A stretch of 55,955 bases of DNA, from the NCBI GenBank assembly GCA_050951365.1, contig JBMNIX010000005.1, positions 1-55,955 on the forward strand, given 5' to 3'. The DNA is from JAAYHG01 sp012735455 (GTDB taxonomy: Bacteria > Bacillota > DTU030 > DUMP01). The position numbers and the translations under genes were made by a program. Of the stretch, positions 33,088 to 41,848 are shown piece by piece; positions within the stretch are counted from its first letter, which is position 1, and every line of letters starts with the position of its first letter. The notes under the pieces are model-generated. The model did no database searches. It saw only the letters and a program-made list of their open reading frames with translations, and was not told the origin of the DNA.

Positions 33088-34023
33088 TCAAGCTTCTTTA
33101 GTCTTGCCATTTTCCCCTGCTCGCGATTGCGCCGCACTGCGGCGCCAGCTGCCCTCACCTTGGGCGAAAAAGACGGCACTCAGCACCATTACCATACCCA
33201 GCCCCTGCAAGAGGTCGAGCACCTCACCCAAGAAGCAAGCCGCCAAAACCGCACTCACCACCGGCTCCACACTGGCCACCACCGCTGCCCGCCCCGCCTC
33301 CACCAAGGCCACACCGGTGTTGTAGGACACCCAAGGTACCAGGCTGCCCCACAGTGCCAGGATAAGAGCGTTACGCCAAAATGGTACCGAACCTAAGAAC
33401 GGCACAAGACCAACAGGTGGTTTAATGAAGGTAAGAAACAAAAACCCAAACAGGTTACAGTAAAAAACAGAAACCCATGCAGAGTAGCGTTGACGTGCTT
33501 TTTTGCTAAAGACGCCATAGAGGCCATATGTAACACCAGAGCCTAAGCCTGCCAGGATCCCCCAAAAATTAAGGCGCAAAGCCGCCAGATCGTAGCCTTT
33601 AACCACAAGAAAACAGCCCAAGAGAGAAAGCACAACGGCAATAGCCTTCTTTAGGTTGACATCTTCGCCGAAGACAACGCGCGCAAACAACACTGCAAAG
33701 GCCGGGGCAGTATAAAGGAGAATTACTGAAGTAGTTACACCTACCAGTTCTACGGCGGTAAAATAGCAGAAATTGTAACAAGCTCCACTCACCAAACCAA
33801 AAAAAGCAAAAAACCTAATATCCCTGGGTTCCAGCTGCGGCCAGCCTTTTTCTGCCTTCAGTAAAATGGGTATCAGCCCCAGGAGCGGTAATGCACTCCT
33901 GAGCCAGGCCACCTCCAATGGATCCAGGCCGAGATCCATGAGCCACCGGGCCAAGACACCGATACTGCCCCATGCTGTGCCGGCCAAAAGTATCCAGGCA
34001 TAACCCTTATTGACCCTTGCCAC
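33088..34023 (-). CDS. DMT-superfamily EamA transporter
   Basis: The 311-residue membrane protein has two EamA repeats with about ten helices, for example 'WILLAGTAWGSIGVLARWL' and 'AIAVVLSLLGCFLVVKGYD', and a typical ending 'PVVSAVLAACFLGEVLDLLQ'. Members export amino acids or other metabolites. It lies between the sensor kinase (17-bp overlap) and the response regulator, so it may be a target or an accessory of that two-component system. The substrate is unknown. Confidence 0.9.
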   Translation of the reverse strand: MARVNKGYAWILLAGTAWGSIGVLARWLMDLGLDPLEVAWLRSALPLLGLIPILLKAEKGWPQLEPRDIRFFAFFGLVSGACYNFCYFTAVELVGVTTSVILLYTAPAFAVLFARVVFGEDVNLKKAIAVVLSLLGCFLVVKGYDLAALRLNFWGILAGLGSGVTYGLYGVFSKKARQRYSAWVSVFYCNLFGFLFLTFIKPPVGLVPFLGSVPFWRNALILALWGSLVPWVSYNTGVALVEAGRAAVVASVEPVVSAVLAACFLGEVLDLLQGLGMVMVLSAVFFAQGEGSWRRSAAQSRAGENGKTKEA

Positions 34024-35203
34024 CTCCCAACCCCTGGTGCGCCGCTTCAGGCACTGTCAGCGGCAAGCAAAACTTGATGGTTGTGCCGCAACCAGGCTCG
34101 CTCTTTACCTGCAGCTTGCCACCAATAAGGTCCGCCCTCTCACGCATACCTATAAGGCCCAGGTGCTCTTCACCATCCCCAACCGCGGTACCCTTGGCAT
34201 CAACCACAAAACCACGTCCATTATCCACCACTTGAACAAAAAGATAGGACGGCGAAAACTCTATCCTAACCATAACCCGAGTGGCCGCGGCGTGCTTCAC
34301 CACATTATTCAGTGCCTCTTGAGCAATACGGTAAACACAGCTCAAGACCGTACTATCCAGGGGAGTTTCGTTCCCTAGGAGAGAAACGTTGACATCCAGC
34401 CCAGTTCTTTCCCTAATCTGCGCGGCAAGATTCTCTATTGCTGCCTTCAGTCCCAGGCTATCCAGGGCCAGTGGACGCAGATTGAAGATGACGTCCCGTG
34501 CCTCGCGCAAGCCGGTGCGAATAATCTGCTCAACATTTTTCAGCTCTTCGCGGGCCCGGTCAGCATCCTGTTCCAATACCCGCTGCGCCACTTCTAGCTC
34601 CAAGATAGCACCGGCCAACTGCTGTGCTAAACCGTCGTGCAGGTCCCGCGCTACCCGACGCCGCTCCTCCTCCTGCGCCCGGATGACACGCACAGCAATT
34701 TCCCGCTTCTCCTGCACCGACTCCAGCACTTCAGACATCTGTTTCACATTTCCAGTTAGGTAATCCATGGCCACACCCACCTTGGCAGACAGGGCCTCAG
34801 CGCGCTCCAATAGGCGTTTTACACCCCTAAAGCGCTGCTCTATCTCAGAGCGTTTCTCCCATAGCGCCTTCTCCTTCTCTTTCAGCAGGATTAACTGTAC
34901 CTGGACGTCCCGTGCCCGCTCGTAAGCCCGGAGGATATCTTCTTCTCGGTAGCGCTTGAAGTCGCGGCTGACGCGCACCAACTCCTGTCGGGAGAGCTGC
35001 TCCTGGACACGCGCAGTTTCTACTTGCACAATGGTAGCCTGCATCTGGCGATTAACCTGTTCCAGCTCCCGGGCGATGCTTTCTGCCTCGGCCCGTGCCT
35101 CGTTGCTGATGATCTCTATTTGCTCATGGCTCTCCTTGATAGCCACCACAGTACGCCGGAGTATGTCGTCTAAAAAAGCCAGGTCTGCTCTCCACTCCAA
35201 CAC
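34007..35203 (-). CDS. DegS-like sensor histidine kinase with coiled-coil sensor
   Basis: The 398-residue soluble protein has a long coiled coil (about residues 10-170, for example 'SNEARAEAESIARELEQVN'), a HisKA_3 dimerisation domain with the His in 'EEERRRVARDLHDGLAQQL', and a HATPase domain with 'YRIAQEALNNVVKHAAATR' and 'VVDNGRGFVVDAKG'. The layout is that of DegS, which phosphorylates DegU. The GTG start follows GGGGGTG. It overlaps the EamA gene, with the regulator next. Confidence 0.93.
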   Translation of the reverse strand: MLEWRADLAFLDDILRRTVVAIKESHEQIEIISNEARAEAESIARELEQVNRQMQATIVQVETARVQEQLSRQELVRVSRDFKRYREEDILRAYERARDVQVQLILLKEKEKALWEKRSEIEQRFRGVKRLLERAEALSAKVGVAMDYLTGNVKQMSEVLESVQEKREIAVRVIRAQEEERRRVARDLHDGLAQQLAGAILELEVAQRVLEQDADRAREELKNVEQIIRTGLREARDVIFNLRPLALDSLGLKAAIENLAAQIRERTGLDVNVSLLGNETPLDSTVLSCVYRIAQEALNNVVKHAAATRVMVRIEFSPSYLFVQVVDNGRGFVVDAKGTAVGDGEEHLGLIGMRERADLIGGKLQVKSEPGCGTTIKFCLPLTVPEAAHQGLGGGKGQ

Positions 35204-35269
35204 TCTTCACCCCCTGTGGATAATTCGCTTTCCCTCTCCTACCTTCCTCCTTCGGCGGTAAACCCGGAA

Positions 35270-35312
35270 TGATAAAAAAGGAGCTCCCGCCTTAGCAGAA
35301 GCTCTTGGCTGC
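35270..35312 (-). terminator. Terminator overlapping the metK 3' end
   Basis: On the minus strand GAGC and GCTC enclose the last codons and stop of metK, followed by CTTTTTTATC. The stem is short, but the T-run is good. Confidence 0.5.
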
Positions 35313-36485
35313 CGCAGCCAGGGCAGCAGCCTTGTCGGTTCTCTCCCAGGGAAGATCTATATCCGTCCGACCGAAGTGCCCGTAGGCTGCAGTCTGGCGA
35401 TAAATAGGGCGCCGCAACTTCAGGGTTTCAATAATTCCGGCGGGACGCAGTTCAAAGTGCTGTCGAATAAGCTCCACCAGTTGCTGGTTGGGGATAACAC
35501 CGGTACCAAAGGTGTCCACGGTAATAGATACAGGGCGAGCAACGCCGATAGCGTAGGCAATCTGTACCTCACAGCGCTCGGCAAGACCGGCCGCCACCAC
35601 GTTTTTGGCCACATAGCGGGCTGCATAGCTGGCCGAACGGTCTACCTTGGTGGGGTCCTTACCGGAGAAGGCACCGCCACCATGCCGTGCACTGCCGCCG
35701 TAGGTATCCACAATAATCTTACGGCCGGTTAGCCCAGAGTCGGCTGCAGGACCTCCTAGAACAAAGCGCCCCGTTGGGTTAACAAAGAAGCGGGTCTTGG
35801 CGTCCAGAAACTCTGCCGGCACAATAGGCTTGACCACATGCTCCAACACATCGGCCCGGATCTTCTCCAGCGGTACGTCAGCTCTGTGCTGGGCGGAAAC
35901 CACCACTGCATCCACTCTAAGGGGACGGTTACCTTCGTACTCTACCGTCACCTGGGTCTTTCCATCCGGCCTTAGATAAGGCAAAGTGCGGTCCTTACGC
36001 ACAGCAGCCAAGCGCCGAGCCAGGTCGTGAGCCAAGGAGATGGGAAGCGGCATAAGGCTCTTTGTTTCGTTACAGGCATAGCCAAAGACCATACCTTGAT
36101 CGCCCGCACCGATCAAATCCCACGGATCTGTGCCGCCACCCTTCGCCTCTAGGGCTTCGTTCACCCCTAAGGCTATGTCTGGGGACTGTTCGTCGATGGC
36201 GGTAACCACAGCACAGGTATCGCCATCAAACCCAAACTTTGCCCGGGTGTAACCGATCTCTTTTACTGTCTGACGGACAATCCGCGGGATGTCCACATAG
36301 CAGTCGGTGGTTATCTCTCCCATCACCAGAACCAAACCTGTTGAGACAGCAGTCTCGCAGGCTACACGGGCGTTGGCATCCTGGGCTAAAATGGCATCCA
36401 GGACAGAATCGGAAATCTGATCGGCTACCTTGTCGGGGTGGCCCTCAGTAACCGACTCAGAAGTAAAAAGGTAGCGTTCGGTCAC
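35292..36485 (-). CDS. metK: S-adenosylmethionine synthetase
   Basis: From GTG 36485, after AAAGGAGG, the 397-residue protein has 'TSESVTEGHPDKVADQISD' (ATP and magnesium ligands), 'IGAGDQGMVFGYACNET' and the P-loop-like 'GGGAFSGKDPTKVDRSASY'. It makes S-adenosylmethionine from methionine and ATP. A SAM-I riboswitch with a terminator lies in the leader, giving feedback control by the product. The gene is intact. Confidence 0.97.
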   Translation of the reverse strand: MTERYLFTSESVTEGHPDKVADQISDSVLDAILAQDANARVACETAVSTGLVLVMGEITTDCYVDIPRIVRQTVKEIGYTRAKFGFDGDTCAVVTAIDEQSPDIALGVNEALEAKGGGTDPWDLIGAGDQGMVFGYACNETKSLMPLPISLAHDLARRLAAVRKDRTLPYLRPDGKTQVTVEYEGNRPLRVDAVVVSAQHRADVPLEKIRADVLEHVVKPIVPAEFLDAKTRFFVNPTGRFVLGGPAADSGLTGRKIIVDTYGGSARHGGGAFSGKDPTKVDRSASYAARYVAKNVVAAGLAERCEVQIAYAIGVARPVSITVDTFGTGVIPNQQLVELIRQHFELRPAGIIETLKLRRPIYRQTAAYGHFGRTDIDLPWERTDKAAALAAAAKSFC

Positions 36486-36504
36486 AAAAAGTCCTCCTTT
36501 CAAC

Positions 36505-36535
36505 AGAAAAGGCCCCTTCAATTTGGAAGTGGCCT
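36505..36535 (-). terminator. Attenuator terminator of the SAM-I riboswitch
   Basis: On the minus strand GGCCACTTC, CAAATT and GAAGGGGCC form a stem followed by TTTTCT, just before the metK ribosome-binding site. It is the OFF structure of the riboswitch. Confidence 0.85.
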
Positions 36536-36540
36536 CTGTA

Positions 36541-36650
36541 CTCCTATCTTCCAGAATTGACCTTCTGCAGGAATTGGCACATCACCAGGAATGCCTGGCA
36601 CGCTGCCGGGTTTCATCGGGCCAGTCCCTCCACCTCTCGGGATAAGAGTG
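36541..36650 (-). promoter_or_regulatory. SAM-I riboswitch (S-box) of metK
   Basis: The minus strand reads CTTATCCCGAGAGGTGGAG, then GGCCCGATGAAACCCGGCA, and then GTGCCAATTCCTGCAG, the conserved P1/P2, P3 and P4 parts of the S-box aptamer. Binding of S-adenosylmethionine favours the downstream terminator at 36505-36535 and turns metK off. Confidence 0.95.
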
Positions 36651-36684
36651 CACTATTCGATTTAATTTGCAGCTTTTCGAACTG

Positions 36685-36713
36685 ATACTAGCATATCCAA
36701 TTCCCAGTGTCAA
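36685..36713 (-). promoter_or_regulatory. metK promoter
   Basis: A perfect TTGACA (36713-36708) and TAGTAT (36690-36685) with a 17-bp spacer lie upstream of the S-box on the minus strand. Confidence 0.85.
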
Positions 36714-36787
36714 TAGCGTTGCAGCCAGTGTTATAACTCTCCCAAATCATATCTTGCCGCACAGGGTATGTACTCTGTTCCGCCGTA

Positions 36788-37357
36788 TTAGGCTAGGTAA
36801 CGCTCGGTAAGAGCACGGAAAAGGATCCCAATACGGTCCTCCAGGGTTGCCCCTTCCCTTCCACCAATCCAGCCGTTTTGTCTTAGATAATAGTCCTCTA
36901 CCAGCCTGGCAGCGCTCAAGTGCTCCAGCACAATGCGGCGGCGGGACAAGACTTCCACTTGGACTCCCGAGGCAAGTACGATTAGGCTGCGAAAACAACC
37001 GCTGGCGTACTCTCGCACCTCCTTAACCTCCCGGAAGGATACATAGCCAAGACAGGCATCACCCCGGCAGCGCGGCTGCCGCAAACGCAGCGGCACCAAG
37101 GTAAGGCGGGGTGAGAGCGGCAGCGGCACACTGCTGGAGCGACCCAAGAGCCGCCCATACTTACTCCTTAACGCCACCAGGTCCACTCCATAGAGCCGGG
37201 CCAGAGCCGTGCGCACTGACTTAATCTGTCTTCCCTGCCAGAAACGCTCGCCCGAACGCAGAATCACCTCTGTCCCATCACCAGCACCATCTTGATACAG
37301 CGGCCTTAGAACCGCTACCTCAGCATAAACATCGTCCAGTTTTGTCAGCTCCTGCAC
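36788..37357 (-). CDS. Conserved protein of unknown function
   Basis: From GTG 37357, after GGGGG, the product is about 189 residues. It contains 'VILRSGERFWQGRQIKSVR', 'RSSSVPLPLSPRLTLVPL', 'CRGDACLGYVSFREVKEV' and 'LASGVQVEVLSRRRIVLEH'. The proline-rich stretch followed by a cysteine-containing turn recalls ComK-like proteins, but I cannot confirm this. No membrane segment is visible. It stands alone between metK and the divergent queT gene. The longer track start at 37387 lacks a ribosome-binding site. Confidence 0.6.
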   Translation of the reverse strand: MQELTKLDDVYAEVAVLRPLYQDGAGDGTEVILRSGERFWQGRQIKSVRTALARLYGVDLVALRSKYGRLLGRSSSVPLPLSPRLTLVPLRLRQPRCRGDACLGYVSFREVKEVREYASGCFRSLIVLASGVQVEVLSRRRIVLEHLSAARLVEDYYLRQNGWIGGREGATLEDRIGILFRALTERYLA

Positions 37358-37523
37358 AGCTAGGTCCCCCTTTCCTACCACGAACACTTGTTTGCATAAA
37401 TTATACTCGTAGCCGCACCGAGCGTCAAGACCAATCCGTCATAAGTGACGGACCCGATACCTTGCCCTGCATTTCCCGCTATGGTAGACTTTGCTTAGTC
37501 GCAAGGTGGAAAGGAAGACCAGC

Positions 37524-37976
37524 GTGAAACCACTTCACCTAACCCGTATAGCTATCATAGCTGCCTTATATGTTGTCATCACCTACGCCCTTCAGGCGGC
37601 AAGCTTCTTTCCCGCCCAGTTTAGAGCCGCCGAGGCGTTGACAGTCCTGCCCATAGTCTTTCCAGAGGCTATCTGGGGCGTGTTCATTGGCTGTCTTGTG
37701 GCCAATCTTTTCAGCCCTGCTGGTCTCATTGATGTGGTACTGGGAAGCCTCACCACCCTCTTGGCTGCCTACGTCACCTACTACTTTCGGCACAGTTTTA
37801 TCGCCTACCTCTCGCCCATTGTCTTCAACGCTCTGATCGTGAGCGCATACCTTAAGGTTTTGGCCCACCTGCCCTACTGGGCCACGGCCCTCTGCATCGC
37901 GGCCAGTGAAGCCCTGGTGGTGCTGGGGCTGGGCTACCCATTGGTTTGGTACTTAAAAAGAATCGGCGCCAAATAA
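37524..37976 (+). CDS. queT: QueT-type queuosine precursor transporter
   Basis: From GTG 37524, after AAGGAAG, the 150-residue protein has five or six membrane helices with the QueT features 'FFPAQFRAAEALTVLPIVF', 'EAIWGVFIGCLVANLFSPA' and 'GLIDVVLGSLTTLLAAYVT'. QueT is the substrate-binding subunit of an energy-coupling-factor transporter for a queuosine precursor, needing the shared ECF module encoded elsewhere. I looked for a preQ1 riboswitch upstream and found none. A good terminator follows. Confidence 0.9.
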   Translation: MKPLHLTRIAIIAALYVVITYALQAASFFPAQFRAAEALTVLPIVFPEAIWGVFIGCLVANLFSPAGLIDVVLGSLTTLLAAYVTYYFRHSFIAYLSPIVFNALIVSAYLKVLAHLPYWATALCIAASEALVVLGLGYPLVWYLKRIGAK

Positions 37977-37978
37977 AA

Positions 37979-38010
37979 GCGGGCCCCTCTCGGGGCACCC
38001 GCATTTTTTA
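37979..38010 (+). terminator. Terminator of queT
   Basis: GCGGGCCCC, TCT and CGGGGCACCCGC form a stem followed by six T, directly after the queT stop. Confidence 0.88.
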
Positions 38011-38102
38011 TATCCAGTTTCACCGGCCTGTCGCCTACGGTTCCACGCAGCCGTCAAAACGCATAAGATTGAGTAGGAAAAAACAGTGGGGAGGGATCAC
38101 CA

Positions 38103-38647
38103 TGCCTGAAATAAGGCGCTGGATCGTTCAGGCTGGAGACACCTTGTATCAAATCGCGCGCGCAGTGGGCGTCTCGCTCGACCAGCTCCTGGCCGCCAAC
38201 CCCGGCATAGACCCGAACAACCTGCAAATAGGTACTGCCATCACCATACCTGACACAGGGGTTAACCCGGATGCGCCGCCCTGCCCCGGCGGGGTCTACT
38301 GGGTGGTGGCCCAAGGAGACACCATCTACGGGATTGCTCAGGCCACCGGGGTAGATGTAGCTGATATCATCGCCGCAAACCCTCAGGTAGACCCAAATAA
38401 TCTGCGGGTGGGGGACCGCATCTGCGTACCCAGATCCCCTATTGTCCCGCCGGAGATTCCCCCGTGCCCCAGCGGCCTCTTCTGGGTAGTGGAACCCGGG
38501 GACACCCTTTACTCTATCTCCCAGGCTACCGGCTACTCTATAGACGAACTCCTGGCAGTAAACCCCGGACTGGAACCAAACAATCTGAGACCTCGCACCA
38601 ACATCTGCCTACCAGAGGGCGGCCTCCTGCGCGCTGACCTCAGATAA
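38103..38647 (+). CDS. Triple LysM-domain protein
   Basis: From ATG 38103, after GGGAGGG, the 181-residue protein consists of three LysM repeats: 'WIVQAGDTLYQIARAVGVS', 'WVVAQGDTIYGIAQATGVD' and 'WVVEPGDTLYSISQATGYS', each followed by 'ANPGIDPNNLQIGTAITIP'-type ends and joined by proline-rich linkers with 'PCPGG' or 'PCPSG'. LysM binds N-acetylglucosamine polymers such as peptidoglycan. No signal peptide or catalytic domain is present, so it may be a spore-coat or forespore protein like SafA-type LysM proteins; that is inference. Confidence 0.92.
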
Positions 38648-38660
38648 CGGCTGCCCCAAG

Positions 38661-39884
38661 CTAGAGCAGCAAATAGAGAGCCAGACCAAGAGCCATAACC
38701 GCCGCCTGGGACAAGGCTATCCGCACCCACACCGGGCCCATGGCGGCTCGGAAGTAATCCACGGATAGGGGAAAACAAAGATGCAGGGGAGATATCATGA
38801 AACCCGCCTGGCCAGCCGCATACGCCAGGGCTGCCCAGGGCAGGTTCACCATACCGCCCTCCACCAAGAGCCCCTGAATCAAGGGGAAACTTACCCCCAC
38901 ATAGCCCACGCTGCTGCCCATGAGGAGGCCAGCACAAAAAGGAATCCCCAGCACTGCCAAGAGCGGGGGCAGCCCTAAAGAAGCGAAGAGTTCCGGCATA
39001 GCTTCTACCGCTCCGGTGGCCAGGAGTACACCGCGAAAGGCCATGATGGTGGCAATGGTTAAGATGATATCGTTCTTCACCAAGGCCGAGACCATGCCCG
39101 GTATTCGCCGTACAGGGTAACGGTGCAGGACCAAGAGCACCACCAAGACCAAGAGAATGGAAAGCGCAACATTAACATTGAAGGCCAGGACCAAGATAAT
39201 AATCGCAATGATGTGCCAGGCTTCTGCTAAAAAGCGGGTCCAGACCAGAAAGTGCTCAGCTATTGTCTCGCCCTGCTCCACCGCCGTGAGCGGGCTTTTC
39301 ATGCCGCCAAAGGCGACCAGCGCACCTACACCGGCCATGAAAGCGGTAAAAGGCAAAAGATAACGAATAAGAGTGCCCGTCGGTATCACTAAGATGCTGG
39401 CGGCAAGTACCACTGCCTGATAAAGGGGTAGCCAATACTCAAAGAGGTGCCGGTACCAGTAGTTGATGTATGCCTTACGCTCCGGTGAAAGACCTAAGCT
39501 TTCCCCCACCTGGTCCACCATGGGACAGGAAAAGACGGCCCCGCCGGCCGAAGGTAACATACCGATAAAAGCGGGCAAAGCCGCTACAGCTAGGCGCGGG
39601 TCCCTAAAGGCCTCCCTGGCCCGGTCTACCATGCGCTGCATGCTCCCTGTCTCGGACATAAACGTCTCCAGGAGCATTACCGCGGACAAAATCAACAACA
39701 GGTTAATTGTCTCCCAAGAGCTCAGGCCCACCCACATGCTCTTCACCACAGCCAGGGGAGGAAGACCAAAAATCAGTCCGAGAAACACCGAAGCTACTAA
39801 CATAACTGTAGCCAGTTTAAGCCGTCGTGAGATCAAGACCACAATCAAGAGCGCAGTAGCTCCGAGCTTCCACAAAGCTGCCAC
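38661..39884 (-). CDS. DUF401 family membrane protein
   Basis: The 407-residue protein has about ten membrane helices, with 'LLILSAVMLLETFMSETGS', 'GMLPSAGGAVFSCPMVDQV' and 'AFRGVLLATGAVEAMPEL'. The pattern is that of DUF401, a distant relative of the gluconate and dicarboxylate permease superfamily. Substrate is unknown. The GTG start follows GAAGGGAAG. It ends 13 bp from the convergent LysM gene and is probably co-transcribed with the DUF4416 gene upstream. Confidence 0.88.
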   Translation of the reverse strand: MAALWKLGATALLIVVLISRRLKLATVMLVASVFLGLIFGLPPLAVVKSMWVGLSSWETINLLLILSAVMLLETFMSETGSMQRMVDRAREAFRDPRLAVAALPAFIGMLPSAGGAVFSCPMVDQVGESLGLSPERKAYINYWYRHLFEYWLPLYQAVVLAASILVIPTGTLIRYLLPFTAFMAGVGALVAFGGMKSPLTAVEQGETIAEHFLVWTRFLAEAWHIIAIIILVLAFNVNVALSILLVLVVLLVLHRYPVRRIPGMVSALVKNDIILTIATIMAFRGVLLATGAVEAMPELFASLGLPPLLAVLGIPFCAGLLMGSSVGYVGVSFPLIQGLLVEGGMVNLPWAALAYAAGQAGFMISPLHLCFPLSVDYFRAAMGPVWVRIALSQAAVMALGLALYLLL

Positions 39885-39934
39885 TATACAACTTCCCTTC
39901 TCTCATTCACTTCTTAGACATCTATTCCGTGTCG

Positions 39935-40483
39935 CTACCTTTTATCCTTCACTCCCGGAACCGCCCGCAGCAACTTTCTGTGAAGCTCTCGTATCTCCTC
40001 GGCAATCTTGAGGTAAGGAGGACTGGCGTAATCCGGATAGGTCCAGGGCCAGGGTTCAAAGTGCCCGGCACGGTAGCGCAGAGTCACCTCGGCATAAATC
40101 CCCTGACCCAAGTAAATACGATGAATGTTATCCTTGGTGGTGGCCAGGACCAGTTTGGCCAGGCTAACATAACCCGAATCTATATTCACCCGCCGCCGAC
40201 CCTGGACAGCATACTGCTCTTCCAGTTCATTTGTCCAGCGCTTCAGGGCGGGAAGTTCCGCCGGATCGAGCAGGTTCCGAAAAGCAAAGATGCGCCGTTT
40301 CAGCCCCTCCCCCATCTCCGGTGCATAGTAGTTCGTGGTATCGAAGGGCAATAACTCACTCACGTACACTACTGGCCCTAGTCGCTCCGCGAGCGCCAGA
40401 TGTACAGGCATAAACAGTGTTTCATCCCCGGTGAACACGCTGGCGATGGGCGTGACCAGCTCTGGTTGCCCGATTCTGCCCAT
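39935..40483 (-). CDS. DUF4416 family protein
   Basis: From ATG 40483, after GAAAGAGG, the 182-residue protein has 'YVSELLPFDTTNYYAPEMG', 'NIDSGYVSLAKLVLATTKD', 'HRIYLGQGIYAEVTLRYRA' and 'EPWPWTYPDYASPPYLKI', the signature of DUF4416. The many conserved aromatic residues, Asp and Lys suggest an enzyme, but no activity is known. The family is common in anaerobic bacteria. Confidence 0.9.
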   Translation of the reverse strand: MGRIGQPELVTPIASVFTGDETLFMPVHLALAERLGPVVYVSELLPFDTTNYYAPEMGEGLKRRIFAFRNLLDPAELPALKRWTNELEEQYAVQGRRRVNIDSGYVSLAKLVLATTKDNIHRIYLGQGIYAEVTLRYRAGHFEPWPWTYPDYASPPYLKIAEEIRELHRKLLRAVPGVKDKR

Positions 40484-40590
40484 AATCACACCTCTTTCCA
40501 CTCACCGAGTATTTTATTGATTCCGCATAGCCATACCCTTTTCCTGCTCGCTGGCGGGCAGAAAAAAGAGGCCGCGGCAAGGCACAACTG

Positions 40591-40617
40591 AAGCCCCAGG
40601 GTCGTACCCCGGGGCTT
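40591..40617 (-). terminator. Terminator of the dual P-loop ATPase gene
   Basis: AAGCCCC with GGGGCTT and GGG with CCC form a stem about 17 bp after the minus-strand stop at 40635. The following bases on the minus strand are not T-rich, so the type is uncertain. Confidence 0.6.
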
Positions 40618-40634
40618 TCTCTCTGGAACTTCTT

Positions 40635-41762
40635 CTATGGTTTGCACGCGTGCTGCCACTTTGCCTCTTTGGCATAACCCAAGACCCGCTCCAGGGTGTG
40701 CTCCCTTAGCCGAGCAAGGGCCTCGAAATCCATATAGGGGGCGTAGTAGGTTTCTACCTTGTCATGCAGCACCTTGGCTTCGCCAATAAAGGAAATTGCC
40801 CGTTCAAAAAGACTAAAGAACATCTCCTTGTCCTCTTGGACCAAACCTGTGTACTTCTTTTCCACAGCAGGATCAAGACCCTCATCCATGTTCACAATAA
40901 CATCCTGCGGCCCAGCCACATAAAGGTGCGGTTCAATGGACTTGGTAAGGGCCACATTGAGCTGCGGGATAACCACATGTTCCACCTTATTAGGGTTGAG
41001 TGGACAATGATACATCTCTACAAAGAAGCCGCGCTCCAGAGCCGCCCGCCCCACCTTCTCGATGAGTACAGACTTACCTGTGCCCGGTTTGCCGACAATC
41101 ACATACTTCCTTTCGCATGGGCCGATGACCGTCTCAAGGTGATCCACCATGCCGTCCGGCGTAATGGCACGCGCAAACAAGTGCCGATCACACCCCACCT
41201 GCGCTGTCACCGGGATGTCGTCCAGAATCTCGCGGATAATGGCATCGGCCTTTTGATTGGCCAGTCCAAAGTTCATGCCCTCAATATTAGCTTGTTCCCA
41301 GTCCTCGTAGATAAGCCGCGCCGCCTTCAAAAAGCGATAGGCCCGGGCGTAGCGCCGGCTGATCTCGCGGTTACAGGCCATAATCTCCCCCTTGTGGGCA
41401 CGAATCTTTTCCTCATCCCAGTACTGGCCAAAATGCACTATCTCATCCACCGCACCTGGCGTCTTAGGGTCAACCACATGGGGCGCAGTTCCATCCATAA
41501 GCGCTACTCCTATCTGTGGAAACACCACCCCGTCTATGGCGCCATTATCAGAAGAACAACAATGGAGCTCAACGTCAAAACCGCGCTCTACCATGGCGTT
41601 GGCAATGTAGCGCATAAAGGTTGATTTGCCTACGCCCGGACCACCTTTGATGATCAAGATGCGGGTTGCATCGGGCGGAATAATGTAGTCGTAAAAGGAG
41701 TAAAACCCCTCCGGAGTATTGCACCCAGGGAAAACCTTCTTAATCCTGCCTTTGGCAGCCAA
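40635..41762 (-). CDS. PRK06851-type ATPase with two P-loops
   Basis: The 375-residue protein is built from two related halves, each with a Walker A motif: 'LIIKGGPGVGKSTFMRYIA' near residue 37 and 'VGKPGTGKSVLIEKVG' near 225. Both halves also share a 'VELHCCSSDNGAID'/'VEMYHCPLNPNKVEHV'-type strand and a following 'VVFPQIGVAL'/'VVIPQLNVAL' segment. The family is conserved in Gram-positive spore formers, but its function is not known. The TTG start follows GAGGAGG. It precedes the MinD-type genes only by strand, with a gap of 86 bp. Confidence 0.85.
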   Translation of the reverse strand: MAAKGRIKKVFPGCNTPEGFYSFYDYIIPPDATRILIIKGGPGVGKSTFMRYIANAMVERGFDVELHCCSSDNGAIDGVVFPQIGVALMDGTAPHVVDPKTPGAVDEIVHFGQYWDEEKIRAHKGEIMACNREISRRYARAYRFLKAARLIYEDWEQANIEGMNFGLANQKADAIIREILDDIPVTAQVGCDRHLFARAITPDGMVDHLETVIGPCERKYVIVGKPGTGKSVLIEKVGRAALERGFFVEMYHCPLNPNKVEHVVIPQLNVALTKSIEPHLYVAGPQDVIVNMDEGLDPAVEKKYTGLVQEDKEMFFSLFERAISFIGEAKVLHDKVETYYAPYMDFEALARLREHTLERVLGYAKEAKWQHACKP

Positions 41763-41848
41763 GTTTCAAAACCTCCTCGCTGGTCTTTTCACCTTTTGGC
41801 TGCCTCATCCTATTCACATGCAGCCCGTTTGGTGCTATCCCGCCCCCT

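Noticed and set aside
37388..37523. preQ1 riboswitch upstream of queT
   Set aside because: I looked for the compact preQ1-I consensus and its C-rich loop before queT and did not find it.
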